Source: Juglans regia (lineage: Eukaryota > Streptophyta > Magnoliopsida > Fagales > Juglandaceae). Taken from it: a stretch of DNA of 64,000 nucleotides. The notes below the pieces were generated by a model. It ran no database searches. It was not told the DNA's origin and was given only the letters and a program-made list of their open reading frames with translations. The stretch spans positions 9,618,243 through 9,682,242 of the forward strand of contig NC_049907.1 of NCBI RefSeq assembly GCF_001411555.2. The letters are read 5' to 3'. Position 1 is the stretch's first letter; each line of letters opens with the position of its first letter. The position numbers and the translations under genes are program-made. Shown one piece after another: positions 34,633 to 46,619 of this stretch.

Positions 34633-35309
34633 TAGGACTGTTCATTTGGGTTGGAATTTTTTTCAGCCCAGTCTAGAACTCAGAATACTAGATTTCGGGC
34701 CGGAACCCGGGTTGCAAAATCCGGGTACACCCAGTCTAGATATCAAATTTACTGTTAGAATCATAATATTGTGACATATGGCCAAAGACTTTTCAAACTG
34801 TTGGATTTTTAACGTATTTTTTAGTATTAGGTTTGCCATTTTAGTATCATTGATTGATAAATGGCCAGGAACTCATTGCAGGTAGCAAATATGAGTTTGT
34901 TGTTTACTTTTTAATTCCATAGGTCCTTCCCGTTTTCGACATTAGATCCATAGATCAGAATCCAGATGCCCTGAAGTTTTTCGAGAATTTTTCTAAGGGT
35001 ATTTCTTTCATAATGAAATGCATCCAGTTTACTACAATCATTGCAATGAGTTCCTAGCCATTTATCAGTCAATGACACTAAAATGGCAAAGCTAGTACTG
35101 AAAAATACATTAAAAATCCAACATTTGAAAAGTTTTTGGCCATATGTCACAATATTATGATTGTAATGAAACGAGGAAAAAAAAATATGGTTTAACCCGG
35201 ATCCTGAGTTTAAAATTCGAATTTATCCGAGTTTTAACTAGAGTTTGAAACCCGAGTTTTTATCCGAGTATACCTGAGTTTCCGGGCCGAAACCCGGACG
35301 AACAGTCAT
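34633..35309. mobile_element. Fold-back MITE
   Basis: The ends 'ggactgttc' and 'gaacagtc' are flanked by the 9-bp direct repeat GATTGACTT at 34624-34632 and 35310-35318. Inside, about 34759-34880 is the imperfect reverse complement of 35043-35162, so the element can fold into a long hairpin. GC-rich 'cccggg' motifs sit near both ends. The open frame at 34911-35150 is a by-product of the hairpin. Confidence 0.75.
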
Positions 35310-35318
35310 GATTGACTT

Positions 35319-35978
35319 GACAAAATCAGTTTGACAACAAAAATGTATACCAAAATAAAATACTGGAATACACATATAATGTGCATAATTAAGTTATTTA
35401 AATATTGTCACTTGATGGGAAGTCCCCAAACATTTGAGTTTGCACAATCTTCACCTTTTGTATCAAACATCTTAATGAAAACATATTATACATATATTGA
35501 CCTATATGATATACTAAATATATATCTAAAATATGAAATAATGTAATCTATAATATATAAATTTGGAGTGTATAGGAACCGATCAAACCGACCACTAGAG
35601 TCAGGAGCCGGTGGAGAATCGATCAAACGGCGGCAGAAATTTGGTGAAATTGCGTCGGCTAGTTCGATTCCGATTTGAACCAGGTTCAAACCACCAAACT
35701 GGCCGATATAATATATATATATATATTATACATATTTTTTAAGTAAAACGACGCATTTTATATGTACCATTTAAAAAATATATATAATATAAAATCAAAC
35801 CAAATGGCATTGTTTTGAATTAGGGTTTGAATTCTCCTGGCACCTCCCTCTTCTTCTACTGATCTCATTTCTCTCTTCACTTTATCACTCCTCTCTAACT
35901 CTCACTCAGCGGCAAAACATCTCTCTCTCATCGCACCACACGGTTCACATCTCTCTCTCATCACGATGCGGATATGGC
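35319..35978. other. Gene-free stretch between MITEs
   Basis: AT-rich DNA with a TA run near 35710-35727 and a pyrimidine-rich stretch at 35840-35960. 'cggtggagaatcgatc' and 'cgaccactagagtcagg' at 35580-35700 look like a further decayed MITE. No coding evidence. Confidence 0.3.
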
Positions 35979-36656
35979 TAGGGCTGCAAACAGTCCGGTC
36001 TAGTCCGGTTCGGTCTGGTCCAGCGATGGACCGAATTTTCGGTCCATCATTTTTCCGGATCGGACTCGACTGAACACCCAAAGGGATCGGACCGGACCGA
36101 TAGACCAGTCGGTCCGGCCTTTTTTTATTATTTTTTAAATAATTAATAAAAAATTTATTTAAAATACTAAATTAAATTAAGTGACTTATTAATGTGGATT
36201 ATGTAACAAACTCAATAAAAAAATATTTTATATAGTCAATGATAATAAATTAGATGAAAATTATATTATTAATTTATATAATTACTATATAATTAACTAA
36301 TTGATATAATATATTTATTAATTCATAGAATATTAACAAGTGTTAATAGCATATTTAAAATTTTATATTGTTAATAGTAATAGGTTAGATGAAGTTATAT
36401 ATAAAATATTGTTAATTTATAGAATATTAACAAGTATTAATAATATATTTAAAAATTTATATTATTAATTGTACAATTATTATATATAAAATATATATAA
36501 AAAAATATTTTTTTTTTAATTTTTCATTTAATCCGGTCCGATCCGAAAAAATCATGGACCGTGGACCAAACCGAATGTTTTCGGTCCTCTAAAATATAGA
36601 CCAGACCGGTTCGGTCCTCTATGAAACCAAACCGTAGCTGTTGGTTTGCACCCCTA
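35979..36656. mobile_element. hAT-like MITE with cggtccgg motifs
   Basis: The ends are TAGGGCTGCAAAC and GTTTGCACCCCTA. Both subterminal regions are packed with cggtccg, ggaccgg and variants in both orientations, with an AT-rich centre. The flanking 8-bp sequences (gatatggc and atataaac) match poorly, so the target duplication is degenerate or my end is off by a base. Confidence 0.6.
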
Positions 36657-36951
36657 ATATAAACCATACTAATGAAACGAGAACTATTATTACCGTCATT
36701 TTATTTATTATCTTTAATATAATATTAAATTATTAGAAATTTATTTATAATTTTATATTAAGAAATAATAAAACAATAATATTAAAAAATAATCACACAG
36801 TATATGACGTGTCAGAGAATCTGTCCGCCATGTCAGCACGGCAACTAAACGCTCGCGCGTGAATCTCGCTATTGAATTTCTGCCATCGGTAGTCCCCTCC
36901 AAAAGCCTTCCATAAGACACACCCTCTCTGTCTCCCTCCCTCTGTCGTTTG

Positions 36952-36963
36952 TGTATATATAAG
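36952..36963 (+). promoter_or_regulatory. TATA box of the NHL gene
   Basis: TGTATATATAAG lies about 540 bp upstream of the NHL start codon and follows a CT-rich run. A transcript starting about 30 bp downstream would have a leader of roughly 510 bp unless it contains an intron. Confidence 0.55.
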
Positions 36964-36989
36964 CTTATAGTTTAGAGCGAGACTTTGAC

Positions 36990-37502
36990 CTTTGATCCGA
37001 TTTGCACATTTATCAAATCTAAGATCTCTGGTGCGATTTGTTTTTCTTCCCAGAAAATGCACTGTTAGCAGTTGTATTCCTGTAACTCTCTTTCTCTGAG
37101 GTTTGATCTCTTTTAATTTGCATGTCAAATTCTATCTGCTTTCGCTAAGCTTTCCTGCATTTTCATTCGGCTTTCTTTCCCATCATACAAACATACAATT
37201 CTCTATCTTCTATCAATCTAATATCACTGGAAACGGATTAAACAGAGTAAATTAACTTTTTTGATCCATTTTCATGGCTTCCCAGCCACAGATTCTATCA
37301 ACTTTAATTCGATTTTTTTTTTTTTTTCAATTCAAAGGTTAAGTTCTGGGTTTGAGTTCGAATCAATCTTGAGAACCCTACAATTACTTCATCGGTTTTT
37401 GTAGCCGAAATGTTTTCTTTTTCTTTGTTCATCAATGGTTTGCTTGTTCTATTTTTAACAATATCGTTTTGAAAACCAGAACAGCGAAATCCGAGTTCCG
37501 AA
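36990..37502 (+). promoter_or_regulatory. NHL gene leader, T-rich, possibly with an intron
   Basis: The region between TATA box and ATG is T-rich. A donor-like 'gag/gtttga' lies near 37100, and several AG acceptors lie before 37500, so a leader intron is plausible. An upstream ATG at 37274 opens a short frame of about 22 codons. Positions 37126-37434 were duplicated into both palindrome arms. Confidence 0.45.
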
Positions 37503-38237
37503 ATGGCCGAACAACCGCAAAAACCGGTACTCCAAAAACCGCCAGGATACCGGGACCCGAGTCGCCCGATCCAACCAGGCCCGAGACCGCCGCCCCGCAA
37601 ACCGGCCTTCCCGCCATCTTTCACACCGAAGAAGAGGCGCAGAAGCTGTTGTCGTGCATGCTGCTGCTTCCTCTTCGTCTTCGTTCTCGTCCTCCTCCTC
37701 GTCGTCGCCGTCGCCTTTGGCCTCTTCTACCTCTGGTTTCAACCGAGACTCCCAGTTTTCCACCTGCAGTCTTTCCGGATCCCACGGTTCACCGTCACCA
37801 CCAAAGCCGACGGCACCTACCTCGACGCGCATACGGTGACGAGGGTCGAGGTGAAGAACCCGAACGGGAAGCTGTCGTTGTTCTACAAGCAGAGTACCGT
37901 CGCGGTGACTTTTTCTGCGGGTCACGATGAGGACACGGAGGTGGGGTCGGAAGACGTGCCGGAGTTCACTCAGGGGATGACGAACATAACGAGCATGAAG
38001 GTGGAGACAGGGGTGAAGAACCAGCTGGTGGATGATGGAGAGGGAAGGAAGCTCAAGGCTCGGTTCCAGAACAAGGAATTGGTGGTGAACGTGGAGGTTC
38101 GGAGTGGGGTGGGATTCTATGTGGATGGGCTTAGGATAGGGCCCTTGGCAGTGAAGGTTTTGTGTGGTGGTGTGAGCTTGAAGGTGCTCGAGACTGGAGA
38201 CATGCCTAAATGTACCGTCACAATTCTCAAATGGTAA
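37503..38237 (+). CDS. NDR1/HIN1-like (NHL) protein, LEA2 family
   Basis: A 244-residue protein with the standard NHL layout: a proline-rich basic N-terminus (1-47), a Cys-rich juxtamembrane stretch SCCRACCC (48-55), one membrane segment (about 56-79), and a C-terminal LEA14/WHy-type domain with the conserved VEVKNPNGKLSLFY block (115-128). NHL proteins sit in the plasma membrane, and several act in defence or stress signalling; the role of this member is not shown by sequence. The ATG was chosen as the first in frame that gives the complete cytosolic tail. A strong donor (ATG/GTAAGA at 38233) lies at the stop; splicing to 38878 would change the end to KWVNIS. Codon use is GC-rich compared with the surroundings. 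Confidence 0.92.
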   Translation: MAEQPQKPVLQKPPGYRDPSRPIQPGPRPPPRKPAFPPSFTPKKRRRSCCRACCCFLFVFVLVLLLVVAVAFGLFYLWFQPRLPVFHLQSFRIPRFTVTTKADGTYLDAHTVTRVEVKNPNGKLSLFYKQSTVAVTFSAGHDEDTEVGSEDVPEFTQGMTNITSMKVETGVKNQLVDDGEGRKLKARFQNKELVVNVEVRSGVGFYVDGLRIGPLAVKVLCGGVSLKVLETGDMPKCTVTILKW

Positions 38238-41120
38238 GATTATTTCCAATCATATACACATAAACCCAAAAAATCCTTAGAACCTCGTTCATATCTTATT
38301 TATTGTTAGTTTTTCACCCATTATTTAAGTATTTCCGATCATAAACCAATCTTCTGAGGTTAGGAATGTCATGCTTACAATGATGACTCTGAGATTTCGG
38401 TTCCAAATTTTCTTTCTCATGCATTGTGCATAAAGATTGGAATGCAAACAAATTTCAAATGCTTTTGGACTTGGGAACGAGGCGGCTGCTGCTCTCTACT
38501 ATTTAAAATATTTCATCTCATCTCATCTAAATTGTATATCTAAATCCGGCCTCATACTTTATGATAGTGCCCATCAGCTTTTTACATAGCCAATTCCCAG
38601 ATCAGCTAAAAGCTTTGATCTTGTTAAATGAACTATTTTAATGGCCATTGACTGAAAATATTTGTCCTGTTTCCGTACAGGCTGATTAACTCTTTGCATT
38701 GCTTATGATTAATGAAAGTTTCCTCCTCCTGAGAGAAAAAATAAAGCTTTTCAGCCCCATGATTGGGTTTTTCTTTACACTAAAGAGCTTTAATTACAAG
38801 TGCCATTAATGTATAGTGAGTTATGCGTTTTCGAAGGTTGACCAATACTCTGATTGAGATTGCTGCTTTGACTGCAGGGTAAACATATCTTGATAAGGTT
38901 GTCAGGTTCGAAGATGGCTGCTGGTGGAAGATGTGATATTGCTTATTGTTTAGGCAATTTTCTGCAAACAACATGCACAGGAACGTAACCAGTGTGATCA
39001 GTTTTATATTTAAAGTAAACCATGATATACAATATTCTTTACTTGGGAAAGAGAAAAGGGTGATTGGAAGGTATATATACAATAGTACTCTGACTGGTGT
39101 CCATCCCTAAGCTTTGGATCCTTCTTATGTATAATGGGAATCACATAATTATATGATATATATATATATATATGGGGTTGAATTTATATAAATATATCAT
39201 CATGTTCTTCTTTTCCTTCTTGTTTTTATTTTATTAATTAAATCAGATATGGTTGTGGTTGTGCTGTGGGGTAGGGAGGAAGTTGGGGTCTTGGATTCCT
39301 GATGGAACTGCCAGGCTGCCATTACTTTGTAAGAAACAAATGCATAAAAAACGTGGAAAGTGAAATAAGGTGTAACATCTTTTATTTGCATTCATCTTGT
39401 TTCTTTTTCAGAGAATAAGGTGCAACATATCATTCCTTTTGGTAAGCTAGGTAAAAGCGGATGGAAGACAACTTGCGGTTCACTAAAAGAATGGCTGCCT
39501 AGCAAAGAAAGGTTAGCCAGAAAGGGATATGATATCTGCATTAATATTTTGCAGACGCACAAAAATTTTCTTGTGAAAAATATCCTTCTCCAAACAAAAA
39601 TTCCGAAGAATGAGATGATGATCATGATATGCTTTTACTTCATGCCATTTTTATATATAACGAAAAATATCTATTTATAGGTCTTTTTCTTGGCATATAC
39701 TCAACACCCTATGCTAGGCTCTGCCCTTCTCATTTGGTGTTTTAACCTCTCGAATGTGGTTGGCACACAACCCATTTTCAGGTTTGAAGACTGGTCCAAG
39801 TCTGAAAATGAGAGCTTAAACGTAGCTTTTTGTAGCTGAAACAGATGATTACTAATTTGCACTTTCCTCTTGCAACCAACTAGTGATCATAACTTAATAG
39901 GTATTTTGTAGTGATAGAAATAGGAATTTATCTTTGGAGGTTGAATCAAACAATTGGGAATAGAAATTAGGTACTTCCTAACATTTCTATGTTTGGATAG
40001 TGAGATGAAATGACATGGTTTTAAATAAAAAATTAAAAATTAAATAAAATATTATTAGAATATTACTTTTTCCATATTATTATTGTTTTGATATTTGAAA
40101 ATGTTGAATTGTTTATTATATTTTAAGTGAAAATTTAAAAATATTATAATAATGAGATAAGATGAAACTGTTTCGGTAACGAAACAGCTTAAAAAGAAAA
40201 ACACTACTCTTTATCAAAATGGGATTTTAGGCAGGTAAAAAGCGTCACTCTTCCTAAAATTGGCTGATCATGTACTTGGTGAGATACTCCTTCTAGCTCA
40301 ATCTAGTTCAAATCATCTCTAATTTTTAAAAGGGATTTATATGCATCAGTCACTATTTACTCTCACACTCTACACCTATAGTTTTTTTATAGGGTGTGAG
40401 ATATTTTTCATAAGGTATGAAGGTATTTTTTATAAGATGTAGGATATATAAAGTGATAAATAATGACTGATGAGAAGAATTTTTCTTTCTAAAAGCTCTT
40501 CTCAAATTTTGCAAGTCACTCATGGATTATTTTAAGACTTTCAAAAGAGTATTGAGTTACATTTTGATAATTGAGTGAGTTGAAAAGTAAAATATATTAA
40601 AAAATTATTTTGCGTTGTTTTTGTTTATACTTTATTAATATTAATAGATTAGAGTTTATTTTCAATGTTTAAAAAATTAATATACAGCTTCCTCAAGATA
40701 TAGGAGTTTGATGAATCTTAGCATTTTGGCAAGCAAAACAAATGCCTAAGCTTTATACACAATAATTTTGGTTAGCTTGATTGATTGACAAGTGACAACT
40801 AATATGGGAAAGTTTTCAAGTGATTTGGTTGACTTTCATCCCCTCAACAAAATGAATTGCTACTTATCCTCTTGAAAAATTGACATAGCAACCAGTTTCA
40901 ACAAAAGGAGAATCTATTGTCGTTAATAGTACTATGGTAGATTCAAAGGTGAGAGTTACGATAACATGTTAATGTAAAAATAATATATTGGTATGTTCTT
41001 ACCAGAAAACTTATTCTAACTGAGTTGTAAATAAAATATGTTGGGCAGAATCCAAGTTGAATTTAAAACAAAAATTACAAAGACAGTAAGTAGTTTGCTA
41101 GATCTTATGGGACCAATTAC
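38238..41120. other. NHL downstream region and gene-free stretch
   Basis: Possible 3' exon of the NHL gene from 38878 (acceptor tttgactgcag). Otherwise no gene: the open frame at 39420-39680 shows no domain. A (TA)n run lies at about 39158-39174. At about 39985-40190 is an AT-rich dispersed element ('tatgtttggatagtgag' to 'gtttcggtaacgaaacag'). Confidence 0.35.
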
Positions 41121-41532
41121 CAGTGTTGTTAATACCGCACCGTACCATACCGACTGGTACGGCCGGTATTTTCCATACTGGTTACTGGGCTGGTACAGGT
41201 ACTATATGTATTTCGTACTGGTCGAAATACCGGCCGTACCAGCCTATATTTCGGCCTGTACCGGCTTATATTTTGGCTTCAGTTTTTTTTTTTTCAAACT
41301 ACAAGTTCATTTTTTGACCCACAATTTAAACTAGACTATTTATAATTTATATATATGTATTTATATATAATTTATTCATATATAGATTATTATTTTGAAA
41401 TATAATTTATATATATATAATTTATTCATATATTGACTATCCCGAAACGGTACACGAAATGATATCGGTATCGAAATATTTCGTTTCAGTAACTTGATCG
41501 GTAAAGCATTCGGTACGGTTTTCAAAACATTG
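41121..41532 (+). mobile_element. hAT-like MITE, GTACCGG family, copy 1
   Basis: 412 bp flanked by a perfect 8-bp target duplication CCAATTAC (41113-41120 and 41533-41540). The ends are CAGTGTTGTTAATACC and GGTTTTCAAAACATTG. The subterminal region has many ggtacggccggta-type motifs, and the centre is an AT-rich 'tatatatgtatttatata' stretch. Non-coding; two more copies are at 46159 and 62638. Confidence 0.88.
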
Positions 41533-41540
41533 CCAATTAC

Positions 41541-43376
41541 CCAATGAATTTAAAATGGCTATAAATTTTTATTTCAACATTCGAGTAATTAAGGAAAAGT
41601 TAGTGGAGATGAAAAGTTAAATCAGAGTTCTAAAACTTCAAGTTTTATCAAAATCTTTAAATTTCAATTTTTGTTATGTCTTAACAATTTGGCAATGAAC
41701 TTCGCTAGATCCGAGTGAGGCCGGCCTCTTGATTAAATGAATTATGGTAGCCTCGCGTGAGACATCTCAGTCATGCAATCCAAACTATACCTTTGAGTTA
41801 ACCATACCATTTTATTTATTTATTTTTATGAAATAACCAGACCAATTATTCAAGCCTCATAATGCACGATTTTTGGAGAGGACTTTGGGCGTTATTTTAG
41901 AACAAAAATTTGGCTATATATATGTAACACCCCCAAATGGACTCTAGTTGGAGGTGTTATATCTATAGAGGTAAATTCTCTTTAAATGATTTTAATGTGT
42001 AATCATGTTTTTTAAAATCTTTTCTTTTCTAAGACAAAACACAACGTAAGTTATCATATTAATATATATTTTGGTTATGAAAAATTCTATACACCATATC
42101 ACAGTTAAATCACTGTCCAATCAAAAGCCTGTGACTTAGTTGGCATAACCCTGAGCATACGATCGAGCTCAACATTCTAAATCGTTAAAGCATAAATCCA
42201 AGCATTAGAACTTATTGACACAATAGCTGAAAAAAAAATGGCTCTCCTCCGAATTTATAGCTTTTCTTTAGGCTATTTCAAGAACAAAATAGAGAAATAA
42301 TGTTAAATAGTTGATATATTATATATTCAAAATTGGATATTGTTTGGGCTCATTTTAGTTGGGCCGAAATAAACAGTTCGGCCTTTAACAAAAAAGCGGC
42401 CCATTTTGCACAAGTTCAGACCTATTGAACCAACCTAACAGATAGATAACTGTTCGGTCTAGAGGTACCCGCCTGTCAGTCAGTCGAAAAAGAACCCTTC
42501 AGACCAACAGACTAGTCATTCTTTTATGGCCTTGACGAACGCAAGCCAATTATCTAGATCTCCAAATTTAGTAAATAAGGTACGCTTGGGATCGTCTTGA
42601 CCTCTAATATTTTATAACAAAAAAAATGTCATAATGGATCGAATATTCACTTATATATTCATATATAGAATGTTTTATTAAAATCCGAGTCCTGTCTTAT
42701 CAATAATAGATTAAGTGATCAATCGTTGTTTTGAATTGGTTAAACTATTTTAAGTCGAAGGTTTGCCACATTGGATGTCAAAGCTTCATACTTTCTCACG
42801 TTGAGTTTGAGGGATAGCTAAGCTTAAATAAAATTTTTTAATTTTTTCATATAATCATTCACTAATCATTATAAAAATAAAACACAAAAAATAATTCAAT
42901 TTTATCAAATCCCAAAATAAAATTAATATTAAAAAATTATATTCTAACAATATTTTAATTTTATAATATTTTTATTCAAAATTCTCTCTCATTTCCAAAA
43001 CTACATAAAATATCATAACTAAAATCATTTCACTATTATTTATAAACTATTTCATTATTATTTACAGATTGATCATCTAATGTTAATCCCCAAGCATCCC
43101 CTGAGGCCTGATTTGTGAAAACAAACCACCTCATCTCAACAAATATTTTTCAATTTTAAATTTTTAAATTTTTTATCTAATCACTATATAATTATTACAA
43201 CTTTTTCAAACTTTTAAATAAAACACAAAAAACAATTCAACTATTTTTTTAAATCTCAAAATAAAAATTATATTCTAATAACATTTAAACATTATAATAT
43301 TTGTATTATACTTTCGTTTCATCTATGTAACCAAACGAGAACTTAAATTTGTGGAGATTTTCGTGATATTGAAAGT
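41541..43376. other. Gene-free stretch with dispersed AT-rich repeats
   Basis: No gene seen. 'gtaacacccccaaatgg' at about 41927 and 'ggaggtgttatatc' shortly after form a small inverted motif. AT-rich dispersed repeat copies (caaatcccaaaataaaatt; ttttcaaacttttaaataaa) lie at about 42830-43075 and 43130-43345. Confidence 0.4.
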
Positions 43377-43651
43377 CCCGTTTGAATGTTGAGTTAAATT
43401 CTTTATGAATAACAGTGAGTTGAGATGGCAGAATGAATTTTGTGGGGCTCACCTAAGAAAGAGGTATTTAGATGTTAAGATGAGTTTCAATGTATTTATA
43501 AGATGTTAAAAAAGGTTATGGATCCCATATATAAAGAGATTTTTAGTTGAGTGATGTTTAACGATATAAGAGTTGAGCATTTGAATATTAAATTTAGCTT
43601 AAAATTATATTGAACTAAGTTGATCTTAATACATTCCAACATCCAAACGGG
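43377..43651. mobile_element. MITE with cccgtttgaatgttga ends
   Basis: CCCGTTTGAATGTTGA at the left and CAACATCCAAACGGG at the right are inverted repeats bounding 275 bp. The interior includes 'gagttgagatg' and 'aagatgagtt' motifs. I see no clear target duplication. Confidence 0.65.
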
Positions 43652-43959
43652 CTAAGTTTACCATCGATCATGGGCTGTTTATATATAAGACAATTCACTT
43701 CCACTAAGTTAATGGGCTTTTTCAATGATCGCTAGGTCGAATGCCCATGATTGGTCTAGGGAGGATTTTGCAATTTTCTTGTTTTCCACCTAAATCTACT
43801 TTCACGGAGTCCCTGCAAAGCACAATAGCCAGGTTTAGCACTTAAAAAAATTAGAGTACCAATCCCTTACTAATTCTATTGTCCTAGTAATATGGTTTTA
43901 TTAGTGCAACGCCTTAAGGGAAGTTCTAGTTTTATTTGGGCCCATTCGTTAATAAGATT

Positions 43960-44276
43960 AGCCAATAGTAGACTTGAAACTAAGAAACTCTATTAAAATC
44001 ATTATAAAGAATTATAATTTCTTATTCTTAAATAATGTGAGATTTTATACACTATTTATATTCAGGAAATACTCTAATCATAAAGTGATTACACAAAAGC
44101 AATCCAACAAACTGACATGATTTGACGTGATTCGTCAAATTGTAAAATTACTTTTATTATAAAATAGATCTAACGGATAAAATGAAGCCATATCAGTTTG
44201 TATGATTATTTTTGTGTAATTCATTTGTAGATGTAGCAGTCCTCTTTATATTCACCTATCAGTATGAAATATCACA
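43960..44276 (-). mobile_element. TRIM LTR fragment interrupted by a MITE
   Basis: On the minus strand it begins 'tgtgatattt' and matches the TRIM LTRs (tgtgggattc, cattataaag, gactagtc variants) but is more diverged. A 180-bp MITE sits in the middle at 44065-44244. Confidence 0.55.
44065..44244. mobile_element. MULE-like MITE with 10-bp target duplication
   Basis: TTTATATTCA occurs at 44055-44064 and 44245-44254. The two ends are diverged inverted repeats sharing 'attacacaaaa' and 'caaactga(c/t)atg'. A 9-10-bp duplication is typical of Mutator-like elements. Related sequences occur at about 46620-46800 and 46915-47080. Confidence 0.65.
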
Positions 44277-44699
44277 ATTAGGACTTTTTATGAGAATTAA
44301 GTGCACATTTATAGATCTTTTATAGACAAAAACCTTCTCAAGATAAAGGATAAACTTGATGTTGGAACTATCATGGAGGTTGAAGATAGACTGCATTCTT
44401 CTTCTTCTTTTCAAATACTTGTTTTTATATGTAAATATTCGAATTGAAGTACACCATGAAGATTGATAACTCAAGGTTCAGTCTCTTGCTAAAAGAAACA
44501 TCATTTAGCTTTGCAAACTAGTTGCATTTTTATTCCCAATGAATGAAAATTATCGAAATATATATGTATCTAAAATGAAATATATGGTTATAAAACCCAC
44601 TTGTTTGAAAGCTCATCTGATGCCCCAAAATTCATGATAAATTGCAAGTATCCAAGTCAGCCTAGTTGTTTGGGAGAGAAATCTCATCTCACCTAATCT

Positions 44700-45020
44700 C
44701 AAATTTTTTCATAATCTTCTCGTCAAATATCACTCAAATAAAAACATGACTTAAATTTGAAATTCTCAGTTTTTTCATCTAAATTTGAAATATTATTTAT
44801 TATTATTATTATTGTTTTGAGATTTGAAAATTTTAAATTGTTTATTATATTTTATATGAAAATTTGAAAAAGTTGTAGAAATTCTCAATTTTTTCATATA
44901 AATTTGAAATATTATTTTTTTAATATATATTATTATTGTTTTGAGGTTTGAAATTTTTGAATTGTTTATTATATTTTGTATGAGAATTTGAAAAAATTAT
45001 AATGATGAAATGAAATATGA
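44700..45020. repeat. Two head-to-tail copies of AT-rich dispersed repeat
   Basis: Two consecutive copies share 'attattgttttgag(a/g)tttg', 'aattgtttattatatttt' and 'gaaaatttgaaaaa'. They are the same family as the fragment beside the LINE in the palindrome arms. Confidence 0.7.
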
Positions 45021-46150
45021 CGTATTTTAAATTATTGAATATTTAAAAGGAATATGGCTAGTGATTCTTTAAATATATTCACATAAAAAAATATCTATTT
45101 TTTCAAAATATGTCATATAAAATATGTGATTATATGACATATTTTAACTTTAATTTTTTTGAAATAAAATTATTTATCTAAATCTTAATATATTGATATA
45201 TTTAAAAAAAATTAATTTTCCAGGTGTCAATCTTACAAATTGCCACATGTTTTCCATTAATTTATATGGGCATAAGTACTGAGGGATGGGTCAAATATGA
45301 AATTTGGCATAGCATATGAAATCAATTAAATAATTGATTAATATAACTGATTAATTAAATAATTTAATTAATTAGTTAAAAAAAGCACTTCTCTGAAAAG
45401 CTCTCTCCCAGAGCTCTATCATCTCTTAAAGATCCTCCCACCTCCGTGCAGAGTGGAGCTTTGGCTCCTAGAATTCTCTGGTCCTTTTCGAAGTTGTTTG
45501 GTGGTATTTTTTTTTAAGATTTTTTTTCTTATGTTTCTATTATAGCATGGAAATGGACTAATCTACTACTTTTCAGCAATCTACAACTGTTATGTGCCGT
45601 GCCACAAGACTCTTCCGTTGTCGATCTTTCGACTTCTAGAGGAATATCGTCCATATGAGTGACATGTGAGTCTTACGTGCGGCCTAAGCCGTGCGTGAGA
45701 TCTACGTGCTACTGCACCACAACATGCTTTTTGCCACCATGAGTTGCAATAGTGGGATTGGTGACCTTGTATCTTGTAGATCTGACCAACCTATTCTCCC
45801 CATTAGTGGCACGTGATCCCCATGCGCTTTCATAGTCACTGATGGTTGTTTACTGGTGAATCAAACCATCTACTGGTTACTATGTTCCTATGTTTCCGTT
45901 CCTCCTAACCAAAGATCACGAGAAAGAGGAAGTGAGAGTTTCCTTCAACCAAATTGGACTAGCAAAGTGCAACAAAAAATAATCTACTACGACTTTTGGT
46001 CGCAGTATTGCAATCCAATCTTTAGATTACAAATAAACTGCTTTAGCGGCTTCTCCTTGTGAGAAATGAGTGGGAGCTAAATCATTGGCTCCATATCTCT
46101 ATTTTTTTTTTATCGTGTTGTATTAGTTGATTTGAGATGATTGTTGGTGC
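45021..46150. other. Gene-free stretch
   Basis: No gene supported. From about 45400 to 46080 the DNA is more balanced in composition and may be a decayed retroelement, but I see no ends or domain. The open frame 45856-46062 has no recognisable features. Confidence 0.3.
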
Positions 46151-46158
46151 CTCCCACC

Positions 46159-46567
46159 CAGTGTTTTTAATCTTGAACCGTTCCGGCCGGTACGATCAAT
46201 ATTTGTTGTACCGGTCCAGTTACCGGTCACTGGACTGGTACATGTATCATATATGTTTCATACTGGCTCAAATACCGATCGTACCGGCCTGTATTTCGGC
46301 CTGTACAGGCCGAGATTTCGACCTTTATTTATTTATTTTATTTTTTTAAACTACAAGTTTTTTTTTTATCCCCAATTCAGATTAGGCTATTTATAATTTA
46401 TATATATATTTATATATAATTTATTCATATATAGACTATTATTTTAGAATATAATTTATATATATAATTTATTCATATATCGACTATCCCAAAATGGTAC
46501 TGGTATCGAAATATTTCATTCTAGTACTTTGACTGATACGGTGTCCGGTACGGTATTCAAAATATTG
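46159..46567 (+). mobile_element. hAT-like MITE, GTACCGG family, copy 2
   Basis: 409 bp flanked by the perfect 8-bp duplication CTCCCACC (46151-46158 and 46568-46575). The ends are CAGTGTTTTTAATC and ATTCAAAATATTG. Organisation matches copy 1: GC-rich subterminal motifs on both sides of an AT-rich centre. Confidence 0.88.
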
Positions 46568-46619
46568 CTCCCACCCCTTTAACTTTTGTATCTTATAACT
46601 GTTTAATATATATAATAGA

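Noticed and set aside
37455..38249. Long minus-strand open frame (264 residues) opposite the NHL gene
   Set aside because: It is an antisense shadow of the GC-rich NHL coding sequence and has no domain; the plus-strand protein matches a known family from end to end.
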